Assembly (NCBI GenBank): GCA_027919835.1
Contig: JANVFP010000005.1
Location: 868,001 to 932,000, forward strand
Direction: 5' to 3'
Length of the DNA: 64,000 nt
Source of the DNA: Lentinula raphanica
Taxonomy: Eukaryota; Basidiomycota; Agaricomycetes; Agaricales; Omphalotaceae
Under the pieces are notes generated by a model. That model was not told the origin of the DNA. It saw only the letters and a program-made list of their open reading frames with translations, and did no database searches. The position numbers and the translations under genes are program-made. Shown here one piece after another: positions 33,916-45,485 of the stretch (position 1 is its first letter; every line of letters begins with the position of its first letter).

Positions 33916-34855
33916 AATACATCGGTACTTTCAATGGAAAACGAGTTGGGATAACATTTGACCGAAATGGATTGAGGAGGTTGTGCAAAAGAACTCGGTA
34001 AAATGAATATAATAGTAAGTCACTCTTCGTCTCAACCAATGTCTTCCAAACGCAGAACCTCATTGGCTTCCGAAGGGCCTCCGAAGGACTTGGAAAAAAC
34101 TTTGCAGAGAGAGAGACCACCGATAGCTTCATTTCTTTTCCGATACAGAGGAAACCTGGCAACAACAAGATCGCGGGTCCGCATCTTCAACTGCCGAAGC
34201 CTTGGCTGCCTTGAAGATCAACGCGAGTAGATCAAACCATATAGATATTGACCACCGCGCTGAACACGCATGTTTTGGCAGCCTTCAGTTGTTCATTGGA
34301 CGGTCCGGAAAAATGCAATTTTCATTTCAACCTCATCTGCCTCGTTTGTTGAAGATGGATCAAAACATGAGGACAAACTCAAACTTCGTAGGCGTATAGC
34401 CATACTGCACTGGTTACTTTGGGCGTTCAAATGAGTGAGAGTTACTATCCGTGAGCTGCAAAAGATTTTCTCGTCTTCCGACTACAATGGAATTTTTGTC
34501 GACATACCGAGCTATGCGGAGTATGTTTATAGGTACTTACCTTCGACAACACGACTCGTTCGAGCTGCCGAAAGTACACAGGATCCAGGTACACTCTCAG
34601 CGACGAATTCGCTGTTCTCAAAACCTAATTGATCACAATGAACAATAAGCGTATCGGGCAGCTTCAGGCAGTACCGTTAACATCGATACGATCGTCTCCG
34701 ATGATTGGGCTTGCTGTTATCTGGATCAGAAATTCTCAATTGTCTAGGCTGGAAGCTGGAGCTTGTCTGCGCAAAACGTTCACTATCAATTCCAAGCGAG
34801 ACTTTTACGTTGCAGTCTCGTTCTTTCCGCTCCTTCACAACCTCCAACCCGTTCA
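33916..34855. other. gene-poor stretch with possible coding remnants
   Basis: Plus-strand segments at 34042-34175 (MSSKRRTSLASEGPPKDLEK), 34165-34260 (STAEALAALKINAS in another frame) and 34435-34600 (RELQKIFSSSDYNGIFVDI) look protein-like but are in different frames with stops and no good splice joins. Possibly a decayed gene. Confidence 0.3.
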
Positions 34856-36239
34856 ATGTCTAGTCGATTTCCTCTCGAACTGTACGAGTGTATCATCGAC
34901 GAACTAGCAGCGTCAAGTGCGTTTCTGAAAACATCTTCTCTAGTCTCGCGTACCTGGACGTCCAGATGCCGTACACATCTTTTCAGACGCCTCAGATTGC
35001 TCTATAGCGCTCAGTCGGGTCAAGTTAACAATGGCGCGAAGTCTGGCGTGGATTGCTGGCACACGACCCATTTGGCACAGAATGGTACTCCCAATGTAGG
35101 ATCTCATTGCTCCTTGGAAGCACTACTCGATGTGCGGGAAATCCGACAATCAATTCACGAGCTAACACTACTCGAAGGACAATGGCTGGCCGCCGATGGT
35201 ACTCAATGTGAGGAAAAGCCTTCGTTCGGAAAATCCCTGCTCCAATTTGCGACCAACACATTATTCCCTAACCTCCTATCCCTCACCATCCTATTCCCTA
35301 CGTCTGGTTCTCGTGACCACCTTCTAGATGTGATGGCAGTACAGGAATTCATACATGCAAATAGTACATCACTAGAGCACCTTTGTGTGTCCTCTCTCCA
35401 TTTTGATAATGACTGTCTGCAAACGCTTCTGCGTTCCTTCGGTATTTGCTTTCGACTATCGAGCATCCAGCTTGAATGCATCACGTACCGACGTACTTTC
35501 GTGGAGCCTTCGTTTTCTGTCTGTCCGTCCGGATCATTCGATGACGATGCTCTCGCGACGTCGCAGACATATCGTCCAAATATACACAGACTTTCTCTTG
35601 CCTGCGTCGATTCTGATTTAGTCGATGTCCTGTTTTCTCCGGGAAAGCTCGACGTATTTCAAAGGGACGAACTTCAGACATTGGCCATCCATTACCCGAA
35701 TATGCAGGGCAGAAACTCCACAGTAGAGATCAAGCGCTATGCACCCAGTCTACGACAACTTATACTATGGAACCACCCACAAACGGTCAATCTGAGTACG
35801 TGTTCCATTTGCCGGTCAATACCATGCTGAAAGTCTCGATACAGCTTTCTATCAAGCTTTGGTCGCCTCGACTTTCCCTCATCTTTCGAGGCTTGACATA
35901 CACTTCACAAATGTCCACGATGGGGATCTTCGCTCTGCGCTTGAACACTTAGGCTCTCTACAATCCCCACTCTCAGAACTCCAGATTGGGCTGAAATACG
36001 GTCCTCGAATGGCGTTCATGCCCTCTCTCGATAGGTCGATCACCAACTTCGCCCAATCTGTGAAGTCTCTACAACGTGTGATATTCCAAGTTTCTCAAAT
36101 GATAGATAGATTCAGTAACAAAGACTTGCCAATCGCTTCACTCATTCTCCAGTTGGAGATCGTCTGTGAGGAATTATATGATATGATACCAAACCAAGTA
36201 TATACATCACGATGGCCTGTCAGTAGGAAGTATCTATAG
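34856..36239 (+). CDS. F-box protein
   Basis: Two exons (34856-35795 and 35845-36239, 49-nt intron with a GTACGT donor) give 444 residues. Residues 1-45 form the basidiomycete-type F-box: MSSRFPLELYECIIDELA, then LKTSSLVSRTWTSRCRTHLF. The rest has spaced Leu-rich segments (NLLSLTILFP, LQTLAIHYP, PHLSRLDIHF) resembling degenerate LRRs. F-box proteins recruit substrates to SCF ubiquitin ligases; in mushrooms they form large, fast-evolving families. The start is the conserved one for the family. The gene converges on the hydrolase with only 31 bp between stops. Confidence 0.85.
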
Positions 36240-36270
36240 AATCCATGAGCTACGTAGATTAAAAGTGCGA

Positions 36271-37650
36271 CTAGTCTGGAATGGGATTTGAGATTATAAA
36301 GTCATCAGAATTGTCTGTGTCGCTGGAATTATGATCAGCTCGCGATGCTTGTGCCATTGCATCTTCCCAAGGGGATACAACATGTTTTGGAATTGGGGCA
36401 CGGCATGAGAGGCCGGAGTCGGAGCTTTTCAGAATAAACTCATGAAGAGCAGGGTTGAGACTGTAGTCCACTCAGTTATACATACGAGTAGAACATGCAA
36501 ACAATCTGATAACTCACACATTCGCATAGTCTGGCGCTAGATAGTGTGGCGCACCAGGTATTTCAAGCAGTGATGCATCGACTCCAGCTTCAGTTAAACG
36601 ATTGAGAAATTTTTCTGAATATGATTTGGGATATGCGACGTCTGTAGAGCCATGTACAATTTTGACGGGGCCTTTGATTCGAGATAGTGCAGATTTTGGA
36701 TGCGACTTGCGTCTGAGATAGAAATCTAGATTCATGATGCGAAACTGGTCCAGGTTGTGGTAGTTCCAACTCGCCATAGCGACTGGATAAGTTATTGTCA
36801 TCATGCTATGAAGAGAAAGGAACATCAGGATATAATCAACGATGTAATAAGCCGGAAATCTGCATACGCTGTTACCAAAGGCGAGACTTTTGGGTTCGTG
36901 AACATGTACTGGGAGTTGCCGAAACCAGCGTCATACACTATATCAACTATCATAGTTGATTCATCAGGGAAAGCAGTGCGCCAGAGTTCCCAGACTTCTT
37001 GGTGACCTTCCGCTACCTCTGGAGGCTTTGACGATGATAGTCAGCGATGTAGCAAAAGAAGATACAGAGCAAGCAGGATTATATAGTGCTTACTATTTCA
37101 AGACACAAATGCGAGATGAGAAACAGCGACAAAACACGTTTAGGTTCCATCACGGCTACCTGGAGCGCGATTGTGGTTCCAGAGGACATGCCGACAATAT
37201 GACAGGGAGGTAGATGTAGTGCATCCTGGAGGAAGATATTTCATAAAAGGGAATATATGTACGAGAGCCAAAGAACGTACCATTAATAACATTGTATCCT
37301 CTGCGGCTTCAACCTGACCGTAATGGGCCGGGACCTTGTCGCCAGTCGTACCACCATGTCCTCCCCTCATATCAAACGAGACGAGATTGAACCGCCGCAG
37401 TCGAGGGTCACAGAATTGTGCTACAAAGAAACAGAACCGTGCGCCGTAGCCCTTCAGCATTAACATCAGGAAGAGGGGCAGCGTACATAGGCTCACCATG
37501 ATATATATGTTCAGCGATAGAGATGGGATGTATGAAGAGTAACGTCGGAAGGGACTTGTCAATCTCGCTAGCTTCTTCACAGGCTGGAGTGCATATCGTG
37601 TACTTGAAATTTATCTTCCCAGTGCTCGACGTCACCTGGACATGCGGCAT
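36271..37650 (-). CDS. alpha/beta hydrolase
   Basis: Multi-exon gene starting MPHVQVTSSTGKINFKYTIC and ending NPIPD with TAG at 36271-36273. It has the alpha/beta-hydrolase landmarks: strand-turn SFDMRGGHGG, nucleophile elbow VGMSSGTT (GxSxG, Ser nucleophile), acid loop VHGSTDVAYP and catalytic His in PGAPHYL. The catalytic triad is complete. The substrate cannot be read from the sequence. The C-terminal tail is acidic and Ser/Asp-rich. Confidence 0.85.
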
Positions 37651-38870
37651 ATTCGAGTGAGGTTGAAGAACGGTGGATGGTGGTAAAGGAAGGGTAGGGG
37701 AGATGGGAGGAGGCTAGAATGTGCGCCGCGACTAAATAAACGGCCCCCCGGATTTCGAGCGCGTCTATAGAATGACAACGTACCTTTTGGGAAAACAGAC
37801 TTCAATTAATAGAAAAGGCAAGAACTCGCGAATCGCGAGATACTTACTTAGATTGCCATCATGTGGCATTTACATTACAGCAATGACTCGGAAGAGTTGC
37901 AGGATTGCACAGTGTTAGTCTTTGTATATCATCCTTTGCGTTCAACTAGGTTTCAGTCAAGCTTCATCCACCTCGGATTCCTTGTAAACAAGTATGTGTA
38001 TATGTAGAGGGGATGAAGCTCAGCGAGTGACCTCAAGTTTCAACAATGGTGGAAATCTGAACACCGTGACGGTTAGGACCTACAATCTAAGCACAAGACA
38101 TCGGACAAAAAACGCAAACAATACAGTTCGCCTATGATTTCACCTATCACCCTGCATCACCGAGGTTAGGCTTGAGAAAAACGGAAGAACACGAAAGGCA
38201 AGTAAAAGGACTGGACGTTTGCCTATGTGAGGATAGTGGTTCTGCAAAACTTCGAGAAACCTTAGAAGGTTCATATTCACTCAGATATGCAAATACACGT
38301 AGGCCCTGCTTTTCTCCAGCCCAGGGAACACAAACGTTTTCAGTAACGAAGGTCTGAAGCGGGGTTGGATGTCGCCTGATGTCGCATGAATGGAAAGGAA
38401 GAATAGTCAGATTCTGGTCAGATTTGCTGAGTCGGAGATTATGATTATTTCAGGGAGCAAAATCATAAATACCTGCAAATGCCAGCAGATGCCTTTCAAA
38501 GTCAAGTTTCCGAAAGGGACGATAACAATCTGAGCCTTCAGTATTCTGATGCAGACTTGCTTTTCTTGGTATAGCCTCTAATCAGCCTGTGCAACCCTTT
38601 CTCTCCAAGAAAATGCCGCGTGGATACCTGCAGTTCTAGATTTCAAGCGTGGAAACCCTCATTGAACCCTGTAACTGTTTCCTGTCTCTCGGGGAGCGAA
38701 CGGTGCACGAAAGCCAACGTGTTCTGGGCATGTACCGTCTTGACGTTCACGGTTCGAGATGAAAAAGTTTTTGAAGGGCGATTCGACATGGACGCGTATT
38801 TTTGCACAGGGAAATAATGACAACGGATGAACTGCTAAACGAAAAGAAACCTCCCCGAAATCTCCATATC
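37651..38870. other. intergenic, 1.2 kb
   Basis: Upstream of the hydrolase and downstream of malate synthase. No gene or clear repeat recognised. Confidence 0.5.
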
Positions 38871-40796
38871 CTACAAAGCCGATTTTTGCCACATTGGCTC
38901 AGCACCATCTGCAATCGCCAAGTAAGGCATAAGATCACTGGTCAGAAACTCACTCGGCCACTCCTTCTTTATCTGTCCCTTGAGGTAATCCACCGCAATC
39001 TTCAAATTATCCTCCTTTACTCCAGAATAAATCTTCCTTACATCCGGCGCAAGCTCGTCGATTAGCTTCTCCACGTACTCGGCGGTAATGTACTGTCCTG
39101 AATCCAGTCGTGAGTTGTACTTGACCCATTGCCAGAGCTGGACACGAGTGATCTCGGCCGTCGCAGCGTCTTCCATGAGATAGTTGAGAGGGATACAGCC
39201 ATTTCCGCCAACCCAGGCCGACGTGTAGGCCAAAGACGTTGAGATGTTCGAGCGAACGCCCTCGTCTGTGATCTTACCGGGAACACGTGGATTGAGGAGA
39301 TCAGCAGCGGCGACTTTAACGTCCTCGCGTCGGACATGGTACTACATGAGTAATGTCAGATAGGGATGTGATGACAGTACGAGGCGGCAATGTTACCTGA
39401 TTGGGTCCAAGCATATGTTCGTTGAAAACTTCTAATGCAATTTTGTTGATGAGAGGGTGTGCGATCCATGTGCCATCGTGTCCAGCGAGAACTTCACGAA
39501 GTTTGTCCTGGCGCACCCTTTCCATGACAGCATCGTTTGCCTTTGGATCATCTTTGATGGGTATTTGAGCAGCCATGCCACCCATCGCGGCCACTTTGCG
39601 TCTGTGAGTCACGTCAGATAAAGATAAGTCGGTGGATATCAGCGGGTATGTTTGAGCTTACCGATGGCAAGTCTGGATGAGAAGACGAACGTAGGCGTCC
39701 ATGAACGGCACGGTCATGGTAACGTCTTTTCGGTCAGGCAGAACAGCAGAACGGTCGGCACGACGCTTCTTGATGAAGCTGAATATGTAGTCCCACCTAA
39801 ATCACAATCAGACGTGAGCTCCACACAACGTAGGAAGGTAAGATTTGATGTTACCTCCCACAGTTCAAGCCCGAAGAATGAGCTCGTAGTTCGAAGAGTA
39901 TCTCCTCCATGTTGAACACAGCGGGCAAAGTTTCGATGAGGACAGTCGCGCGGATGATTCCGTGGGCCATGCCAATATAGGATTGAGAGAAATCGAAAAC
40001 GTCGTTCCATAGGCGGGCCTCGAGATAGTGTTCCATTTTGGGTAAATAGAAGTAAGGACCATGACCACGTTTCACGAGCTCTTTTGCATTATGATAAAAG
40101 TATAGCCCAAAGTCGAACAAGGAGCCAGAGACCGGAGCGTTATCGACTGTAACTCGTGGCTCATCAAGATGCCATCCTCTGGGTCTGTGAGAAGAAATGA
40201 TATCAATAAGAACATGGATCTTCAAGGATTGTCAAATGAGGTAAGGAGCTCACCGGACGATAAGAACACATGGTCTCTCAACTAGCTTGTAGCTCTTCCC
40301 GCCAGTTTCAAAGTCTATCTCACGCCTAATCGCGTCACGAAGATTGAGCTGACCGTTAACCAAATTTGAGAACGTGGGTGAACTTGAATCTATGCAAACG
40401 GAACAAGGTTATGAAAAAGTTCTGACGGGACACCACAAAAGATGTCATACCTTCGAAATCGGCCATGTAAGTTTTCGCACCACTATTCAAAGCATTTATG
40501 ACCATCTTCCTGTCGGTGGGCCCTGTGATCTCCACACGCCTATCTTCGAGACCAGGTGCGGGCGGTGCGCACTGCCATGAAGCTTCGGCGCGTATATGCG
40601 CAGTCTCTGGATGAAATTCAAAAGGTGCGCCAGAGTCCCAGCGACGTTGAGCCTCTTCACGAGCAACGAGCAGCGATTGTCTAGTTGATTCAAAGGTGCG
40701 ATGGAGAGCAGCAAGAAATGTGAGAGCGTCATCTGTGAGGATAACGGATTGGGCCTTGTCGGCAGCTTTAGAGTGTATCTTGACACCAGAAACCAT
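38871..40796 (-). CDS. malate synthase (glyoxylate cycle)
   Basis: Multi-exon gene from ATG at 40794-40796 to TAG at 38871-38873. It condenses glyoxylate and acetyl-CoA to malate, needed for growth on C2 compounds and fatty acids, normally in peroxisomes/glyoxysomes. Landmarks: [32 protein letters not shown], the signature [38 protein letters not shown], and [20 protein letters not shown]. The signature is preceded by RAH instead of the more usual R-[DENQ]-H. The protein ends in KSAL, not a standard SKL-type peroxisomal signal. Confidence 0.93.
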
Positions 40797-41192
40797 GATG
40801 AAGAAGATGATGGTGGTTCTGGAAGAAGAGATAATTTGAGAGAGAGAGAACGTTGGAGGTGGAATTTAAGGCTCGGACTGATTTTTTGGCGGGAACCCGA
40901 TCCGTTATCGACGTCATTCCGTTTTCACATGATTCCGTTTCCGTCCAACATCCCGCCTCCTTGCGCGCCTCCGAACTCGCTTTGACATTTCCATCTTTAG
41001 TAAGAATAATGGACTGGGCTTTATCACCGCTTCATTCTACCTTGCGTTATAACAATAATCCGAGGCCGTCACCCACCTCATTGTAGGGCATTCCTCAGCA
41101 ACACCCAGTTTCGGTCGTCCGTAGTTCCGAAAGGTCAAAAAGGAACATCTTTAGAGCACTCCATTTACAGTGTGTAGGAACACATGAATACA
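40797..41192. other. intergenic, promoter region of malate synthase
   Basis: About 400 bp between the start of malate synthase and the stop of GET1, both minus strand. No gene seen. Confidence 0.6.
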
Positions 41193-41989
41193 TTAGGATG
41201 CGTTCTTCTCAGATACAGATGCCGGTCTCATCGTGACATACGAAGCTGGAACAGCGTTTATCAAGCTCGTGTATTCATAGGAACGGAAGCACAACTGACC
41301 TGCTACTTCCTTCGCCGTCCGTTCTCCTATTTTAATCACCCTCCTGCACGCCATCTGCCACATTCCAACACTTACAGCACCTAATGAACACGTCAGTAAC
41401 GAAACCGGCCCCAAGATGATACCCACCTTTCGGCGCAAACGGAAGGGCTAAAACCCAGCCCAGGGGACCAAACCATCCAGGCGGAAGGTAGAAGACAGCG
41501 GCCTTTCGATACCACCATCCGATTACAAACTGAGCACCTGTGGTGCATATCCAGATGCCCGAGCTGAATTTCACCGAGAAAGACGTCTTCACTGAATTCA
41601 TCTCATTGTCTGGAACCAGTTGACACCGTCAGCAACGGGTCCACTCGGAATCATGTTGATACACAAACTGAGTTTCTCAAGATCGGCCAGGCCCTTGTCA
41701 ACACTCCTCCTGAGTTTTGCCCATTTGGCGAACTGATCCTGCGCACTCGTTTTCAATAGCTCTGCTTTTGTATTCAGGATGTCCGTTTTCAGCTTCTTTT
41801 GTTTTTCAGCAAGTGTCGGATAGAAAACACGCAGATACAAAACGTAGAACTAGACCAAACGCAACGTGTCAGCCTCAAGTGTAGCGACAGCAAAAAATCA
41901 CTTACCCATCCAATCAACACTGATTTGCCAATCCAAGAGATAAGTTCTGCAAAAAACACCAGACAGAATATTGTAACGATGAGGGACAT
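41193..41989 (-). CDS. get1: GET1 homologue (WRB/CHD5-like, tail-anchored protein insertion)
   Basis: Multi-exon ER membrane protein. With GET2 it receives tail-anchored proteins from GET3. It starts [19 protein letters not shown] (first membrane helix), continues [20 protein letters not shown] and the cytosolic coiled coil [19 protein letters not shown], which is the GET3-binding part. Then come [20 protein letters not shown] and [18 protein letters not shown] (second and third helices). The C-terminal exon after [14 protein letters not shown] ends at 41193; the last about 35 residues are poorly conserved and that exon end is less sure. Confidence 0.9.
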
Positions 41990-43351
41990 GTTGGGATCCC
42001 AGTAATGAACGACCTCGGTGTCGAAGTCGACGTCAACAAAGAAGGTGAGTCGCCTCTTAAGCGCCTAACAGATACTAGGTCAAAATGGTAGAGCTTTTAC
42101 AGCAGCGAAGACTGGGAGAAGGAGAGGTGCAGTATACGCGAATTCTCGACTAGAAAATCACGTTGCTCCTCTTTGATGAGTCGAAGTCTGAAGAAGGTTG
42201 GTGAATTGTTGGTGAAGGTGAAAGCGTTTGGCTTGGATCGGCATCTTGCCAGTGAACAAGCTGACTAAGCCCGGGCGCCAAATTCCAAATTTCAGCCACT
42301 TTATTTCCTCGTCCGCTCAGCAACCTTCACTGTTGTTCCATTATTTCAATTTGGTTTGCTGCGTTCGATGACTCGTGGACGCGTACACTGGGAGCCCTGA
42401 TTCGCTTTTTCTACTACGTCTAAACGAGCTGGAGGTAGAGACCCATGGCATCAAACTACCCATCTTCCCTTTCACCAACCGCACACATGGCACTTACAGG
42501 CTGCCTGGAATTATTTAACCTCAAAATTGTTGCAAGACTACTCAGTGCTCCTGCGCTCAGAAACAATAACCAACAAAGAATCATGGTCAACACACAGTTT
42601 TCCTCGTCTCCCGAGTCTCAACGGCACCGGGCCTTTCTCGTCTGTCCTACCACCTCCTCCGGCCGAATCTTAGCCAATCGGGAATTTTTGAGTCATATAC
42701 GATACTGAGCGCAGGCGTCGAATAGGGTGTTTGAGTGCAGAGATCAGGGTGGAAGCTGGTTTGGTGGGCGGGCGGGTAAGTGGTCGATTTGGTTAATGCG
42801 CACGATCTGTAGTAGGAGGAAAGATCGAGGAAGATGCAGCACCAAATTATAAGCTCAATTCTGAAAGTTAGTCTTTCGGAGTCAATCCTTCGGTTCATCG
42901 TCATTCTTGGCATCCTGTTGCTGATTTCTTTAGCGAAAAGGTGTGAAAGCACGAAAAACAGATATAGCGACGGAGGAACCGCTAAGCAACGAAATTTTGG
43001 AGAAAAGGAGATGTCCACTGTTGTACATAACGATACATGTCAATAATAGTGATACGTTCAGAGTCATTTCGTTGAGTATGCTGCTAATATCTCTTCCTCG
43101 TAATCTTCTAGAGCCTGTATCCTCCAAGGCAAGCCCTTCGGGCTCATCAGGAGTGGTTTCGAAGTGGATGCCGTGATGATCGTCTGTTGTTTCGTTCAGT
43201 CTGAGTATCACCGTAGTTCAATAAATAGTGCAAACTGGCCTTTTCGGTCAAATGGGCACTGCTTGGAAGCAAGTGGTTCACATGAAGGATCCGGGATCTG
43301 CTCGTAACAATCAGTGTAGCTACTAGAGAAGAAAATCGCGCTTACAATATA
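41990..43351. other. intergenic, 1.4 kb
   Basis: Upstream of GET1 and downstream of the truncated adenylation gene. A plus-strand 87-codon frame (42445-42708, MASNYPSSLSPTAHMALTG) has a fair start context but no recognisable family. No thiolation or reductase domain remnant was seen. Confidence 0.4.
42445..42708 (+). CDS. possible small ORF of 87 codons
   Basis: Open frame from ACCCATGG to TGA. No domain, no homology recognised, composition not clearly coding. Kept only as a candidate. Confidence 0.15.
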   Translation: MASNYPSSLSPTAHMALTGCLELFNLKIVARLLSAPALRNNNQQRIMVNTQFSSSPESQRHRAFLVCPTTSSGRILANREFLSHIRY

Positions 43352-45485
43352 TCATTGGTCGTCACTGTACTGTCGTTGGCAGTACAATCGATACCATAAG
43401 CTATTTCAGGATGAAATTGTACAATGACACCAATCGTGATCCTCCCATGCCCGAAGACGATGGCCATCTTGACTTCAGGTTGCCTTGAAATTGCTTCTTC
43501 TGCAGTTGTTGTGAGTGTAGTGCTAGATTATCGATGTATTTCCTACCGATTGGAAGAGGATTGATCTAGCATTGCAAGTTCCATGAGACATTATAATATG
43601 TTTGTTACAGGACGTATCACACATACCACTTCTCCGGTGCTCAGCATGATCTGATCACTGATACGTCCTATTACCTTGTAATGGTTGGGCTTCGTTGAAT
43701 GCTTCATGAAAAGATCCCCTGTGTCGTAAGCAGCAACTTCGTTGTATGAAGTGTTGTATACTGAAAGTTTCCGTCTGCTCGAGCTCTGACACCAATTCGT
43801 CTGTTGACGGTAAGCTCGAGAAGTTGATACTACGCACTTGTACAACCAGCCCATACAGGCCATTGAAATTCGGTCGCTCGATGAATTTAAACTCAGGTAC
43901 AGGAGGTGCATAGAAGTATTCCCAATCCATTCCTTGGTCATCTGGTCGAGTCATCGTAAGTATCGTTGGTCCACAGTCCACAGAAAAGACCCTCACCAGA
44001 CATCATGCAGATCGCTCCAGTCTCGGTGCTGCCATTTTTAGTATGCATAGTGAGTAACAGAGATAAGCATGGTTATTTAAAGAGGAATTGAAAACTGACG
44101 AGCCAAAGCCAACGTTTATGCGAACCCCATTGCAGGCGAGAAAATCTCCGACTTGTTTGTTTAACATCTTCCCTGCGGTATTCTTTGAAATTGATCAAAT
44201 ACTACTTTCCATTTGATATGTGTCTGCTCTCAAACTTACGATTGTCGCCGATCTGAGAAGTGGCAATTTATCAGAGTCTGTTGCCCAGGTCTATGTAGTA
44301 CTGATAGTTAGCTGTACACTACGTGTCAAAATCAGATACGAAACTAACCTCAATTAGACGCGGAGAAGCATAAATCAAGGATGGTCTAGTTTGTACATAT
44401 CCCTGAAAGATGAAGTTTGGGTGCGCAGGGAATTTCGATTTCTGATCTTGAGGATTCAAAAAGGCCATTACAAAACCTGCTCGGACCTGTTTGTATGATG
44501 AATTCAGCAAGCACTATACAGAGTACAACACGAGATACTGACTGCCCAATTCAAGAACGCGAGGCCAATGAAATGGAAGAATTCCGCAGACTGCATGCCA
44601 ACAATCTTTCCGCGCAGATCATCCCGGACATGATCTATGTAACTCTTCTAAGACCAAAGACAGATCGATTTCTTTATATCCCAAGCCTTACCAATGAGTT
44701 CTGCATTTTTCAACATGAAATCTGAGCTACAACGAATAGTCTTCGGATAAGGTCCCGAGGTAGCTGATCGAACAGTCAGTGAATCCGATAGCGATTGTTT
44801 CGAGGAGGAAGACATACCAGATGAATGAATAATATATGCGGGTTCATCTGATGCTCGGTGATGAGGCGGCATCAGTTCTGTATCCTGGCTCGAGGAAAGT
44901 TCTAGAGCCTCGTTAGGCAGGTCAAGGAGGATTGGTCCGTTTCCATGAGAGATAGTGCTGATTGCTTTGAGTGGCATATATCCTTCTTCGGCGATGATAT
45001 AGGCTGGCTTGACCTCCATCAGCAATCTTGACACAACCTCAGGTGAGAACCGAGGTGATATGGGGAAAGCTGTCAAGCCCGCTCTCAGAATCCCCTGCGG
45101 TGTTATCAAAAGTTCACGTCAGTACTCCTGCAGGGATTCCATTTGGTTTTATCACATACCATTATGATCATAAATGAGGTAAGTGCATCTAGAATAAAGA
45201 ATAAAACCCTCTGAGTTTGACGGTGCTACGGTAAAAATATGGTGGTCACATACCGGGAGTGGCTATGAAAGCGACAACATGAGAAGTACGAGAATCACTA
45301 GTGACTTGGCGTTGAAAGAATTTTGCGACTTGATGTATCTTGGGCACGATGTCTGCGTAAGAATAGGTCTTTAAGTCCCCATTTGCCAAGGGATGGATGA
45401 CAAAAGGATGGGCTGAATTGTTGACGGAGTGGAAATCTAGCTGCAACTCCAACGGTACCGACATAGGTGGAGGGACGAAAGACAT
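43352..45485 (-). CDS. adenylate-forming (AMP-binding) protein, truncated after the A8 region
   Basis: Multi-exon A domain of the NRPS-like/adenylate-forming-reductase group. It begins MSFVPPPMSVPLELQLDFHS. Landmarks: TPDALTSFMIIMGILRAGLTAFPISPR, the AMP-binding loop IIHSSGSATSGPYPK (with an SGPYPK-type ending), GFGSTETGAICM (A5), AAYDTGDLF (A7), GRISDQIMLSTGEV (A8) and AIVFGHGR. It then stops in TGA at 43352-43354 shortly after this point. The usual C-terminal subdomain with the A10 lysine, and the thiolation and reductase/thioesterase domains of the family, are absent. A 19-nt exon (43547-43565, INPLPI) is needed. It may be a partial enzyme or a recently truncated gene. Confidence 0.8.

Noticed and set aside
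44590..44660. In-frame stop TAG in the adenylation gene suggesting a pseudogene
   Set aside because: An intron with donor GTAAGG and acceptor TACATAG removes it and restores ELIDHVRDDLRGK, the expected family sequence.
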